From contig NZ_LMFY01000002.1 in assembly GCF_001426995.1 (NCBI RefSeq), positions 144,847-208,846 on the forward strand: a DNA stretch of 64,000 nt, given 5' to 3'. The notes beneath the pieces are model-generated. The model had not been told where the DNA came from and searched no databases. It saw nothing but the letters and a program-made list of their open reading frames with translations. The DNA comes from Microbacterium sp. Root553 (lineage in GTDB: Bacteria; Actinomycetota; Actinomycetes; Actinomycetales; Microbacteriaceae). Each line of letters opens with the position of its first letter. The stretch's first letter is position 1. Below, piece after piece: positions 27,469 to 35,608 of the stretch. A program made the translations under genes and the position numbers.

Positions 27469-28158
27469 ATGGCTACCAAGTCCAAGGCTTACAAGGCTGC
27501 CGCCGAGAAGATCGAGGCAGACCGTTTCTACACCCCCTCCGAGGCCGTCGCTCTGGCCAAGGAGACCGGCTCGTCGAAGTTCGACTCGACCGTCGAGGTC
27601 GCGCTGAAGCTCTCGGTCGACCCCCGCAAGGCGGACCAGATGGTGCGTGGCACCGTCATCCTGCCGCACGGAACCGGTAAGACCGCCCGCGTCATCGTCT
27701 TCGCCACCGGCCCCGCGGCCGAGGCAGCGATCGCCGCAGGTGCCGATGAGGTCGGCGGCGCCGAGCTCATCGAGAAGGTCGCCGGCGGATGGACCGCGTT
27801 CGACGCGGCCGTCTCCACCCCTGAGCTCATGGGCCAGGTCGGTCGTCTCGGAAAGGTGCTGGGCCCGCGCGGTCTGATGCCGAACCCGAAGACCGGCACC
27901 GTGACCCCCAACGCTGCCAAGGCAGTCGAGGAGATCAAGGGCGGAAAGATCGAGTTCCGCGTCGACAAGCATGCCAACGTGCACTTCGTCGTCGGCAAGT
28001 CCTCGTTCACCGCCGAGCAGCTCGACGAGAACATCGGCGCAGCGCTCGAGGAGATCGTGCGTCTGAAGCCGTCGAGCTCGAAGGGCCGCTACATCCAGAA
28101 GGGCGCCGTGTCGACCACGTTCGGCCCCGGCATCCCGCTGGACGTCAACGCCATCTGA
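27469..28158 (+). CDS. rplA: 50S ribosomal protein L1
   Basis: 229 residues; binds the L1 stalk of 23S rRNA and in many bacteria represses its own L11-L1 mRNA. It contains the conserved L1 segment [27 protein letters not shown] precedes the ATG. It is co-transcribed with rplK, and a strong terminator follows 12 bp after the stop. Confidence 0.97.
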   Translation: MATKSKAYKAAAEKIEADRFYTPSEAVALAKETGSSKFDSTVEVALKLSVDPRKADQMVRGTVILPHGTGKTARVIVFATGPAAEAAIAAGADEVGGAELIEKVAGGWTAFDAAVSTPELMGQVGRLGKVLGPRGLMPNPKTGTVTPNAAKAVEEIKGGKIEFRVDKHANVHFVVGKSSFTAEQLDENIGAALEEIVRLKPSSSKGRYIQKGAVSTTFGPGIPLDVNAI

Positions 28159-28170
28159 GTGTGACATCGG

Positions 28171-28200
28171 AAAGGCCCCCGCCGCGTGCGGGGGCCTTTT
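28171..28200 (+). terminator. rplKA intrinsic terminator
   Basis: AAAGGCCCCCGC pairs with GCGGGGGCCTTT around a short loop and ends in a T-run; a textbook Rho-independent terminator that would also work on the minus strand. Confidence 0.93.
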
Positions 28201-28319
28201 CGCATTCTCCCGGCGCGACATCCGACGACATCCGATGCGCGATGCGACCCGGATGCCGCGTACTGTGGGGGAGTTCCGCGCCACAGCACCGCGCCTCATC
28301 GCACCCCAGGAGGGTACCC

Positions 28320-29135
28320 ATGTCCCGTCGCCTCATCGCCGTCACTGCACTGGTCGTCGCCGCCACCGCACTCACCGCATGCAGCGGCACAGCCTCCCCC
28401 GAGAGCACCTCGACATCAGGGGGAGCGGGGTCCGACCTCGGCCTCATCACCGACGGCACCCTCACGGTCGCGACCGAGGGCACGTACCGCCCCTTCAGCT
28501 TCCACGACGACGGCGGCACCGGAGACCTCACCGGCTTCGACGTCGAGATCATCCAGGCCGTGGCCGACAAGCTGGGACTCGAAGTCGAGTTCCAGGAGAC
28601 CCAGTGGGACGCGATCTTCGCGGGCCTCGATGCGGGGCGCTTCGACGTCATCGCGAACCAGGTCACCATCAACGACGACCGCACGGCGAAGTATCTCTTC
28701 AGCACTCCCTACACCGTGTCGCCCGGAGTCATCGTCGTCGCGGAGGACGATGACTCGATCTCCTCGTTCGACGACCTCGAGGGCAAGACCACCGCGCAGT
28801 CGCTCACCAGCAACTGGAAAGACCTGGCCACCGAGTCCGGTGCCACGGTCGAGGGTGTCGAAGGCTGGGCGCAGGCCGTCGAGCTGCTGCGCCAGGGTCG
28901 CGTCGACGCGACCATCAACGACAAGCTCACCTTCCTCGACTACGAGAAGACCACCAGCGACTCGGGTCTGAAGATCGCCGCCGAGACCGACGAGGCCGGC
29001 GAGCAGGCGTTCGTGTTCACCAAGGACAAGACCGCGCTCGTCGACGCGATCGACACCGCTCTCGACGAGCTGCGTGCCGACGGAACCCTGGCCGAGATCA
29101 GCGACAAGTACTTCGGCGAAGACGTCACCCAGTAA
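28320..29135 (+). CDS. Polar amino-acid ABC transporter, substrate-binding lipoprotein
   Basis: 271 residues. A lipoprotein signal peptide with lipobox LTAC (C21) anchors it to the membrane. The mature part is a SBP_bac_3 (cluster 3) binding protein: LTVATEGTYRPFSFHDD, LTGFDVEIIQAVADKLGL, and QWDAIFAGLDAGRFDVIANQVT. The pattern resembles cystine/arginine-type binders such as TcyA/FliY; the exact ligand is not visible. AGGAGGG precedes the ATG at 28320, and a TACTGT -10-like box lies at 28261-28266. First gene of a three-gene importer operon. Confidence 0.9.
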   Translation: MSRRLIAVTALVVAATALTACSGTASPESTSTSGGAGSDLGLITDGTLTVATEGTYRPFSFHDDGGTGDLTGFDVEIIQAVADKLGLEVEFQETQWDAIFAGLDAGRFDVIANQVTINDDRTAKYLFSTPYTVSPGVIVVAEDDDSISSFDDLEGKTTAQSLTSNWKDLATESGATVEGVEGWAQAVELLRQGRVDATINDKLTFLDYEKTTSDSGLKIAAETDEAGEQAFVFTKDKTALVDAIDTALDELRADGTLAEISDKYFGEDVTQ

Positions 29136-29138
29136 CCC

Positions 29139-29804
29139 ATGGACAACCCCTGGCAGCTGTTCCTCGACTCGCTCGGGCCCATCGCCCTCGCGGGTGTGAC
29201 GGTCACGGTTCCGCTCGCGCTGGTCTCCTTCGCGCTCGGCCTCGTGATCGCGGTCGGCATCGCGCTGATGAGGATCTCGGTGAACCCGGTGCTCTCGGGC
29301 ATCGCGAGGTTCTACATCTCGGTCATCCGCGGGACGCCGATGATCGTTCAGCTGTTCGTGATCTTCTACGGCCTCGGGTCCATCGGTCTGAAGATCGACC
29401 CGTGGCCGAGCGCGATCATCGCTCTGTCGCTCAACGTGGGCGGCTACGGGGCGGAGGTCGTCCGCGCGGCGATCCTCTCGGTCCCCAAGGGGCAGTGGGA
29501 AGCCGCGTACACGGTGGGCATGAACCGCACGCGCACGCTGACCCGCGTCATCCTGCCGCAGGCCGCTCGGGTATCGGTGCCGCCGCTGTCGAACACGTTC
29601 ATCTCGCTGGTCAAGGACACCTCGCTGGCATCTCTGATCCTGGTGACCGAGCTGTTCAAGGTGGCCCAGCAGATCGCCTCGGCGACCCTGGAGTTCATGG
29701 TGCTGTACCTCGCCGCGGCGCTGGTGTACTGGGTGCTCTGCCTGATCCTCTCGTTCGGGCAGAGCGCACTGGAGAGGAGACTCGACCGCAATGTCGCTCA
29801 CTGA
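29139..29804 (+). CDS. Polar amino-acid ABC transporter permease
   Basis: 221-residue HisMQ-type inner-membrane permease with about five membrane helices. It has the conserved GTPMIVQLF segment and the EAA loop [25 protein letters not shown], which docks to the ATPase. It lies 3 bp after the binding-protein gene and overlaps the ATPase gene by 14 bp, so expression is coupled. Homologues (TcyB, YecS) carry cystine. Confidence 0.92.
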   Translation: MDNPWQLFLDSLGPIALAGVTVTVPLALVSFALGLVIAVGIALMRISVNPVLSGIARFYISVIRGTPMIVQLFVIFYGLGSIGLKIDPWPSAIIALSLNVGGYGAEVVRAAILSVPKGQWEAAYTVGMNRTRTLTRVILPQAARVSVPPLSNTFISLVKDTSLASLILVTELFKVAQQIASATLEFMVLYLAAALVYWVLCLILSFGQSALERRLDRNVAH

Positions 29805-30648
29805 CCCTCCGCACTCCCCGGATCCGACGCCCGACGATGTGTCCTCCCCGGCGCCGGGGCCGACGGCCGACGCGCTGCTGACGGCTCGAGAGCTGCGCAA
29901 GAGCTTCGGCGACAACGAGGTGCTCCGCGGCATCGACCTGACCCTGCACCGCGGCGAGGTCGTGGTGCTGATCGGCCCCAGCGGGTCGGGCAAGACGACC
30001 GTGCTGCGTGCGCTGAACGGGCTCGAGACTCCGGACTCCGGCACCATCGTGGTCGCGGGCGGCCCCGACATCGACTTCGCCCCGGCAGCCGCCGTCGCAC
30101 CGCGAGTGCGGGCACGCAGGCGACTCGCGCTGCGCGACCGGTCGGCGATGGTCTTCCAGCACCACAACCTGTTCCCGCATCTGACGGTGCTCGAGAACGT
30201 CATCGAGGGTCCGTGGCGGGTGCAGCGTCGGCCGAAGGCCGAGGCGGTCGCCGACGCGCGTGCACTGCTCGCGAGGGTGGGGCTCGCCGACAAGGAGGAT
30301 GCGCACCCGCATCAGCTCTCGGGCGGGCAGCAGCAACGTGTCGGTATCGTGCGGGCGCTCGCCCTGCGGCCCGACCTGCTCCTCTTCGATGAGCCCACCA
30401 GCGCCCTCGACCCGGAGCTCGTCGGTGAGGTGCTGCTGGTGATCAAGGAGCTCGCCGACGAGGGGTGGAGCATGGTGGTCGTGACCCATGAGCTGAGCTT
30501 CGCGCGTGAGGCCGCCGACCGCGTCCTCTTCATGGATGCCGGGGCCGTGGTCGAGTCGGGAACTCCGGCCGAGATCTTCGGCGCACCGCAGCACGAGCGC
30601 ACCCAGCGCTTCCTCGCGCGCATCCTGCGTCCCCTCGACGGCGCGTGA
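29791..30648 (+). CDS. Polar amino-acid ABC transporter ATP-binding protein
   Basis: 285 residues with Walker [11 protein letters not shown]-loop [17 protein letters not shown], signature LSGGQQQR, Walker [15 protein letters not shown] and H-loop VVTHE. Compared with GlnQ/TcyC it has a Pro/Ala-rich N-terminal tail of about 30 residues and a short insert ([16 protein letters not shown]) before the Q-loop. It completes the importer operon and converges with lysE. Confidence 0.93.
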   Translation: MSLTDPPHSPDPTPDDVSSPAPGPTADALLTARELRKSFGDNEVLRGIDLTLHRGEVVVLIGPSGSGKTTVLRALNGLETPDSGTIVVAGGPDIDFAPAAAVAPRVRARRRLALRDRSAMVFQHHNLFPHLTVLENVIEGPWRVQRRPKAEAVADARALLARVGLADKEDAHPHQLSGGQQQRVGIVRALALRPDLLLFDEPTSALDPELVGEVLLVIKELADEGWSMVVVTHELSFAREAADRVLFMDAGAVVESGTPAEIFGAPQHERTQRFLARILRPLDGA

Positions 30649-30663
30649 GGGCGAGGCCGTCGA

Positions 30664-31317
30664 TCAGGCGGCGATGACGGGCAGCACGAGGCTGATCGCG
30701 AGTGCGATCATGACGACGGCGATCAGCGCGTCGAGCACCCGCCACGACCGCTCGGTGCGCAGCCATCGGCCGAGATAGCGCGCACCGAAGCCGAGGGCGG
30801 TGAACCACAGCACGCTCGCTGCGATCGCCCCTGCGGCGAACAGCCACCGCTGCTCGCCGTGCGTCGCCGCGATGGATCCGAGCATCAGCACCGTGTCGAG
30901 ATAGACGTGCGGGTTGAGCCAGGTGAGTGCGAGCACGGTGAGGACGACGGATGCGAGTCCTGCGCGCCCGCCGGTGCCGGCATCCGCGGTCCGAGGGCGT
31001 GCGCCACCCTCGACCGTGTCGACGCGCAGCTGCCCGCCGCCCCGCCATGCACGGCGCGCGGCGAGCAGGCCGTAGGCCAGCAGGAACAGCGCACCGGCCC
31101 ATCGGGCGGCGACGATGAGCCAGGGCGCCGACGAGATGAGGAAGCCGAGCCCGGCGACCCCGGCGGCGATCAGCAGGGCGTCGGAGAGCGCGCAGATGAC
31201 GACCACGGCCGCGACGTGCTCGCCTCGCATGCCCTGTCGCAGCACGAAGACGTTCTGGGCGCCGATGGCGATGATCAGGGACAGGCCGAGGCCGAGACCC
31301 GAGAGGACGGAGAGCAT
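30664..31317 (-). CDS. lysE: LysE/ArgO-family amino-acid exporter
   Basis: 217-residue membrane protein with six hydrophobic segments and the LysE-family N-terminus (LGLSLIIAIGAQNVFVLRQGM) and TWLNPHVYLDTV block. Family members export L-lysine and/or L-arginine. It is divergent from a LysG-type regulator, the arrangement characterised in Corynebacterium glutamicum. TACCTT (31324-31329) lies 6 nt upstream of the ATG, suggesting a leaderless mRNA. Confidence 0.92.
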   Translation of the reverse strand: MLSVLSGLGLGLSLIIAIGAQNVFVLRQGMRGEHVAAVVVICALSDALLIAAGVAGLGFLISSAPWLIVAARWAGALFLLAYGLLAARRAWRGGGQLRVDTVEGGARPRTADAGTGGRAGLASVVLTVLALTWLNPHVYLDTVLMLGSIAATHGEQRWLFAAGAIAASVLWFTALGFGARYLGRWLRTERSWRVLDALIAVVMIALAISLVLPVIAA

Positions 31318-31387
31318 GCCTCAAAGGTAAGGACCGCTGCACATGAGCACCAGCGAGGATTCCTACCGAACCATTAGCATCGCTGAT

Positions 31388-32263
31388 GTGAAGATCGATC
31401 CCGAACTCGCCGCCACCGTGGCCGCCGTCGCCGACGAGGGCACGCTCGATGCGGCATCCCGCGTGCTGCGGATCACCCCGTCTGCGGTGAGTCAGCGCCT
31501 CAAGGCCCTCGAAGAGCAGCTGGGCAGAGTGCTGCTGGTGCGCACCAAGCCCGCCCGCCTCACCGAGGCGGGCGAGGCGGTGGTCCGGCTCGCCCGTCAG
31601 ATGGCACTTCTCGAGCACGATGCGCTCGCCGGTCTCGGGCTGCAGAGCGAGGATGCGCCCCGCGCGCGCATCCCACTCGCCGTGAACGCCGATTCGCTGG
31701 CGACCTGGTTCCTGCCGCCGCTCGCTCGGCTCTCGGCCGTGCACGATCTCGACTTCGACCTGCACCGCGACGATCAGAACTTCACGGCGCGTCTGCTCGA
31801 GTCGGGCGCGGTGATGGCCGCTGTCACGAGCGAGGCGACCCCGGTCGCCGGCTGCTCGGTCTCGCCCCTGGGGGTGCTCGAGTATCACGCGATGGCGGAG
31901 CCCGCGTTCGTGCGGCGCTGGTTCCCCGACGGGGTGGCCGCGCAGGCTCTCGCGGCGGCCCCGTTCGTCGACTTCGATCGCCGCGACGCGCTGCAGCACG
32001 AGTGGCTCGCGGCGCAGGGGGTCGAGCAGCAGGGGGTGCCGCGGCACTATGTGCCCGCATCGCACGACTACGCGCTCGCCGTGCGGCTGGGGCTCGGCTG
32101 GGGAATGGTCCCGGTGCTGCAGCAGGGTGACGGCCTCGTTCCCCTCGGCGGCCCCCCGCTGCGGGTCGCGCTGTTCTGGCAGCAGTGGAATCTGCGCTCC
32201 TCCCTGCTCGACACGATCGCCGCCGACATCGCCGCGGAGGCGCGGCGCGTGCTGTCGCGCTGA
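31388..32263 (+). CDS. lysG: LysG/ArgP-type LysR regulator
   Basis: 291 residues when started at the GTG at 31388, matching C. glutamicum LysG (about 290). The N-terminal LysR helix-turn-helix includes LDAASRVLRITPSAVSQRLKALEEQLGRVLL. NADSLATWF and PVAGCSV match the LysG effector domain as I recall it. A longer reading from an ATG at 31343 would include the TAGCAT box (31375-31380) that sits 7 nt before the GTG, so the shorter, leaderless start is preferred. It should activate the divergent lysE gene in response to lysine, arginine or histidine. Confidence 0.9.
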   Translation: MKIDPELAATVAAVADEGTLDAASRVLRITPSAVSQRLKALEEQLGRVLLVRTKPARLTEAGEAVVRLARQMALLEHDALAGLGLQSEDAPRARIPLAVNADSLATWFLPPLARLSAVHDLDFDLHRDDQNFTARLLESGAVMAAVTSEATPVAGCSVSPLGVLEYHAMAEPAFVRRWFPDGVAAQALAAAPFVDFDRRDALQHEWLAAQGVEQQGVPRHYVPASHDYALAVRLGLGWGMVPVLQQGDGLVPLGGPPLRVALFWQQWNLRSSLLDTIAADIAAEARRVLSR

Positions 32264-32389
32264 GATCCGATCCGAAGACGACGACGCGCAACCATCCGAC
32301 CGGTTACTAAGACGTGTAGACGTTTTAATCTCAAAATGGGCACAAGTCGTACAGCTATGCGACTTCAGGGGTTGCTTTCCTGCATTCTG

Positions 32390-32405
32390 TGGACAAAACT
32401 GTCCA
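32390..32405. promoter_or_regulatory. Inverted repeat upstream of the SipW locus
   Basis: TGGACA-AAAC-TGTCCA is a perfect 6-4-6 inverted repeat within the 217-bp, comparatively AT-rich spacer before the locus. Its position 76 bp upstream of the first gene suits an operator. No regulator gene is adjacent, so the binding protein is unknown. Confidence 0.4.
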
Positions 32406-32410
32406 GTACC

Positions 32411-32458
32411 GAACCGCGGATGCGCCCACAGTGGGCATCCCCAGAGCATCCGCGGTTC
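32411..32458 (+). promoter_or_regulatory. Leader hairpin of the SipW locus
   Basis: A 13-bp perfect stem (32411-32423 with 32446-32458) contains a second hairpin GCCCAC-A-GTGGGC (32424-32436). It ends about 10 nt before the GAGGGGGAG ribosome site of the first gene. It could attenuate transcription or protect the 5' end of the mRNA. Confidence 0.5.
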
Positions 32459-32480
32459 TCGGTTCCTGAGGGGGAGATAC

Positions 32481-33104
32481 ATGGTTCAGAAGGACACGAC
32501 ACGGAAAGTGCGGGCCGTTCTGGCCGGCGGGTTGGTGCTCGGCGTGGGAATCGGGGTGACACTCGCCGCGTGGAACGATTCGGAGTTCGCGTCGGGGACG
32601 TTCACCGCCGGATCCTTCAATCTCGAGGGCTCGACGACGAGCGCCACGACTGCGTATGCCAGTCACAACGTGGACAACGGCGACACCGCGGCCTCGCTGG
32701 TGTTCCAGCTCCCAGCCGTCGCCTCGTCGATGGCGCCGGGTGACGTGGTCTACGCTCCGTTCTGGGTGCGTCTCGACAGCACGACGACGAACAGCGCGAC
32801 ACTCCTGCCCACGGGGGTCACCGCCGGGGCGGGCGGCAACACCGCGAACCTCGCCTACACCGTGACGGCCATCGCGCCGGGTGCGACCTGCGGGGCGGCG
32901 GCGACGGGAACGCTCGTCGCGTCGGGTGCCACTCTCGCCGCACAGACCGGCGCCACCTCGGTGCCGCTGACCAAGGGGTCGGCGGCAGGCACCGCGGGCA
33001 CTCCGGTGCAGCTGTGCTTCGCCGTCACGGCCGGATCCGGCCTCACCCAGGGCGCCGCGGCGACCGCGACATGGAAGTTCACGGCGACCTCGACCGCCAA
33101 CTGA
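32481..33104 (+). CDS. SipW-dependent signal peptide protein (TasA/CalY-like), first copy
   Basis: 207-residue exported protein. The N-terminus has the SipW-type signal: a basic start, hydrophobic VLAGGLVLGVGIGVTLAAW, then NDSEFASGTFTAGSFNLEG, as in TasA/camelysin-family proteins. The mature part is Thr/Ala/Gly-rich with predicted beta strands and a single cysteine pair (ATCGAA, VQLCFAV). Members of this family in Bacillus build amyloid-like biofilm fibres or act as cell-surface proteases; which applies here is unknown. It lies 2 bp before a paralogue and about 660 bp before a SipW-like peptidase gene. Confidence 0.78.
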   Translation: MVQKDTTRKVRAVLAGGLVLGVGIGVTLAAWNDSEFASGTFTAGSFNLEGSTTSATTAYASHNVDNGDTAASLVFQLPAVASSMAPGDVVYAPFWVRLDSTTTNSATLLPTGVTAGAGGNTANLAYTVTAIAPGATCGAAATGTLVASGATLAAQTGATSVPLTKGSAAGTAGTPVQLCFAVTAGSGLTQGAAATATWKFTATSTAN

Positions 33105-33106
33105 TC

Positions 33107-33736
33107 ATGGCCGTCACCCGCAGATCCATGCGGGAGGGAAGGCTATCGCGGTCCCGTCGGATCCGGGCCGTCCTCGCGGGCGGGCTGGTGTTCGGCGTCG
33201 GCGCGACGATGACCCTCGCGGCATGGAACGACTCCGAATACAGCAGTGCCACCTTCACTGCAGGACGCTTCGACATCGTCGGCGCCGTGGACGGCGCGGC
33301 GTTCAGCAGTCATCCGACGAGTACTCCGATCGGTTCAACGGCCGCACTGACCTTCAGCGCCCCCTTCGGCGCGATGGTCCCGGGCACCACGGTCTACGCG
33401 CTGTTCAGCGTGAAGACCGCCAATCCGTCGGTGACGGGCTCGCTGCAGCTGAGTGTGGCATCGACGGCGGGCACGGGGCTCGGTCCCTACCTGCGCTATG
33501 GGGTGCGCACCATCACGGGAACCACGTGCAATGCCACGACGTATCCGGCCGGCACCGCGGTGGTCGCCGACAACTCGACGATGTCCACCGCGGGCACCGG
33601 AACCCAGACGGTCGCCGCCAACGGCGGATCGACGGTCAACTACTGCATCGCGGTGACCCTCCCCTCCGGCGCCGACAACGGAGCGCAGGGGCTCACGGCG
33701 ATCCAGACCTGGCAGATCCTCGGGACGGCGTCCTGA
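33107..33736 (+). CDS. SipW-dependent signal peptide protein (TasA/CalY-like), second copy
   Basis: 209 residues, paralogous to the preceding protein: shared VLAGGLVFGVGATMTLAAWNDSEYSSATFTAG signal region and similar Thr-rich beta-type mature region with two cysteines (TTCNATT, VNYCIAV). The ATG at 33107 is 2 bp after the previous stop with no clear ribosome site, pointing to translational coupling. An internal Met (MREGRL) at residue 8 is an alternative start. Two different subunits side by side suggest a mixed surface polymer; this is inference. Confidence 0.75.
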   Translation: MAVTRRSMREGRLSRSRRIRAVLAGGLVFGVGATMTLAAWNDSEYSSATFTAGRFDIVGAVDGAAFSSHPTSTPIGSTAALTFSAPFGAMVPGTTVYALFSVKTANPSVTGSLQLSVASTAGTGLGPYLRYGVRTITGTTCNATTYPAGTAVVADNSTMSTAGTGTQTVAANGGSTVNYCIAVTLPSGADNGAQGLTAIQTWQILGTAS

Positions 33737-33764
33737 CCGGGCGCCGCAGAAGCGGAGGGATGGC

Positions 33765-34376
33765 ATGAGCGCACCGGCGACGAGACGAGGCCTCCGCGAG
33801 CAGGGAGCGGAGCGTTTCGCTGTGCCCGATGCGGCCGGGAGCGAGGCACGGGGTCGGGGTGCGATGTCCCGGGCCGGGCGTCTCGTCGTCGACGTGCTGC
33901 TGTGGGCGGCCGCGATCGCCGGGACGATCTGCATGGTGCTCGTGGTCCTCGCACTCACCGCGCAGATCACGCTGATCATGTTCCGCACCGGGTCGATGTC
34001 GCCGACCATCCCCGCAGGTTCTGTGGCCGTCGTGCAGCAGGTCCCGGCAGCCGAGATCGCCGTAGGTGACATCGTGACGGTCGATCGCCCCGGTGACCTG
34101 CCCGTCACCCACCGGGTCACATCCGTCGCCCCGGGCGGGAGCGGTGAGCAGCGTGTCCTCACGATGCGCGGTGACGCGAACGCGGCCGACGACCCCTACC
34201 CCTACACCGTGGAGTCGGTGCGCGTGGTGCTGTTCTCCGTTCCGGGAATCGCCACCGTGATCGTGGCACTCGGCGATCCGGTGGTGCTCGGAGGGCTCAC
34301 GATCGCGGCGACCGCGCTCGTGGTGTGGGCGTTCTGGCCGCGCCGTGCACGAGGCGCCCCGGGGGCCGACTCATGA
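33765..34376 (+). CDS. SipW-like signal peptidase I (ER type)
   Basis: 203-residue membrane-bound serine protease of family S26. Catalytic Ser77 is in FRTGSMSPTIPAGS. The general base is a histidine, H116 in LPVTHRVTSV, in place of the lysine of LepB, the hallmark of SipW/ER-type peptidases. Box E is RGDANAADDP (135-144). There are two hydrophobic spans (about 42-72 and near 160-190). It lies between genes for its probable substrates and is coupled by a 4-bp overlap to the next gene. It should cleave the SipW-type signal peptides encoded here. Confidence 0.9.
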   Translation: MSAPATRRGLREQGAERFAVPDAAGSEARGRGAMSRAGRLVVDVLLWAAAIAGTICMVLVVLALTAQITLIMFRTGSMSPTIPAGSVAVVQQVPAAEIAVGDIVTVDRPGDLPVTHRVTSVAPGGSGEQRVLTMRGDANAADDPYPYTVESVRVVLFSVPGIATVIVALGDPVVLGGLTIAATALVVWAFWPRRARGAPGADS

Positions 34377-35020
34377 TCAGCAGGGCGGGAGTCAAGGCTG
34401 CCGTCATCGCGAGCGCGGTCGCCGCCGGCGTGGTGCTCGGAGCGCCGACCTCCGCGTGGGCCGTGCCCTCGACCCAGATCGTGCAGGGGGAGGTGCTCAC
34501 GCTCGTGTCGGTCGCCGACTGGGACGCCGCATCGAGTCTGCGCCCCGGACAGCCCCTCCGGTGGGATGTCACCGTCAGCGCGGACGCCCCGGAGCCCGGA
34601 ACCGTGCGCGTGGGCATCAGCGCCACCGGCGATGCCGACCTCGTCCTCGACGCCGCCCTGTGCGCGCAGGCCTGGACCGCGGGGGGATGCCCCGACGGAG
34701 AGACGGTCGTGCGGGCGGCATGGCCGATCCCCCGAGACGGCTCCGAGATCTCGCTCGTCGAGATGTCCGACGACGATGCGGCGCATCTGCGTCTGTCGAT
34801 CGCTCTCGCCGATGCGCAGCCCGGCAGCACCGAGGTGCGCGTGCATGCGCAGGGCGCGGGGGAGTCGGCGACCGTGGGGCCCGGCGGCGGGCTGGCGGCC
34901 ACGGGCCCGTCGCCGGTGGCTCCCTGGGCGGTGGGCGGCGCGCTCGCGCTGCTGACCGCCGGGTGGGCGCTCGCCGCGGCCGCGCATGCGCGTGCGGCCG
35001 CCCAGGACGGCGGATCGTGA
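34373..35020 (+). CDS. Cell-wall-anchored protein with LAATG sorting signal
   Basis: 215-residue protein of otherwise unknown function. A standard signal peptide ends at SAWA (residue 30). A beta-rich domain of about 135 residues with two cysteines (C97, C106) follows. At 174-178 LAATG precedes a hydrophobic span (APWAVGGALALLTAGWALAAAA) and a short tail. LAxTG is the motif of class E sortases of high-GC Gram-positives, so covalent attachment to peptidoglycan is expected, though the tail is only weakly basic. Start and stop overlap the neighbouring genes by 4 bp each. It may anchor or template the fibre-like proteins of the locus. Confidence 0.7.
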   Translation: MISRAGVKAAVIASAVAAGVVLGAPTSAWAVPSTQIVQGEVLTLVSVADWDAASSLRPGQPLRWDVTVSADAPEPGTVRVGISATGDADLVLDAALCAQAWTAGGCPDGETVVRAAWPIPRDGSEISLVEMSDDDAAHLRLSIALADAQPGSTEVRVHAQGAGESATVGPGGGLAATGPSPVAPWAVGGALALLTAGWALAAAAHARAAAQDGGS

Positions 35021-35529
35021 GCGCGCGCGGGCGGCGACGGATGCTCGGCGGAGTCGCCGGCACCCTGCTGCTGATCGGGGTCGGCCTCACGCCACCCGCA
35101 CAGGTGACGGACGCGGCCTTCACCGATCGCGAGTACTCCAGCGCGACGTTCGGCGCCTTCACCGTCCCCGTGCCGACCATCACCTCGTGCACCGCGGTCA
35201 ACAACGGTCTCGGGATCTTCCAGAGCGTGACCCTCGTGTGGACATCCACGTATCCGGCCACCGGTGTGAGTCTGACGCTGACTCAGGGGGCGACGACCGC
35301 GACGGTCCCCGCCGCGAACATCACGACCAGCGGCCCGGCGGCCGGCGGCGTCTACACCCACACGGCGGTGCTCACTCAGGGTCTGCTGGCGAGCCTGCTG
35401 ACGAATCTGCTGGGCAGCACCACGACCATGACGGCGCGCAACCTCCTCGTCGGCACGACCTGGGTATCGGCCGGGGCGACTCGACAGCTCGCGGTCGGTG
35501 CGCTGGGCGTCGGCTCCAGCTGCACTTGA
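35017..35529 (+). CDS. Small exported protein with SipW-type signal, third substrate
   Basis: 170 residues beginning at a GTG that overlaps the previous stop (GTGA). A basic start and a hydrophobic span (MLGGVAGTLLLIGVGL) lead into TDAAFTDREYSSATFGAF, which parallels the AAWNDSEYSSATFTAG of the upstream proteins and marks a probable SipW cleavage region. The remainder is Thr/Ala/Leu-rich with two cysteines (ITSCTAV and the C-terminal SSCT). Last gene of the five-gene locus; a minor or capping subunit is possible. Confidence 0.68.
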   Translation: MSARGRRRMLGGVAGTLLLIGVGLTPPAQVTDAAFTDREYSSATFGAFTVPVPTITSCTAVNNGLGIFQSVTLVWTSTYPATGVSLTLTQGATTATVPAANITTSGPAAGGVYTHTAVLTQGLLASLLTNLLGSTTTMTARNLLVGTTWVSAGATRQLAVGALGVGSSCT

Positions 35530-35538
35530 GGCGCGGGA

Positions 35539-35602
35539 GGATGCTCGCGCGCCAGGATGCTCGCGCGGGAGGATGCTCGTGCGCCAGGATGCTCGTGCGC
35601 CA
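35539..35602 (+). repeat. Four tandem 16-bp repeats
   Basis: GGATGCTCGYGCGCCA occurs four times head to tail (35539, 35555, 35571, 35587; the second copy ends GGGA), with a partial copy just before. It lies between the stops of the SipW locus and the converging YqaJ gene. Confidence 0.85.
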
Positions 35603-35608
35603 GGGGGG

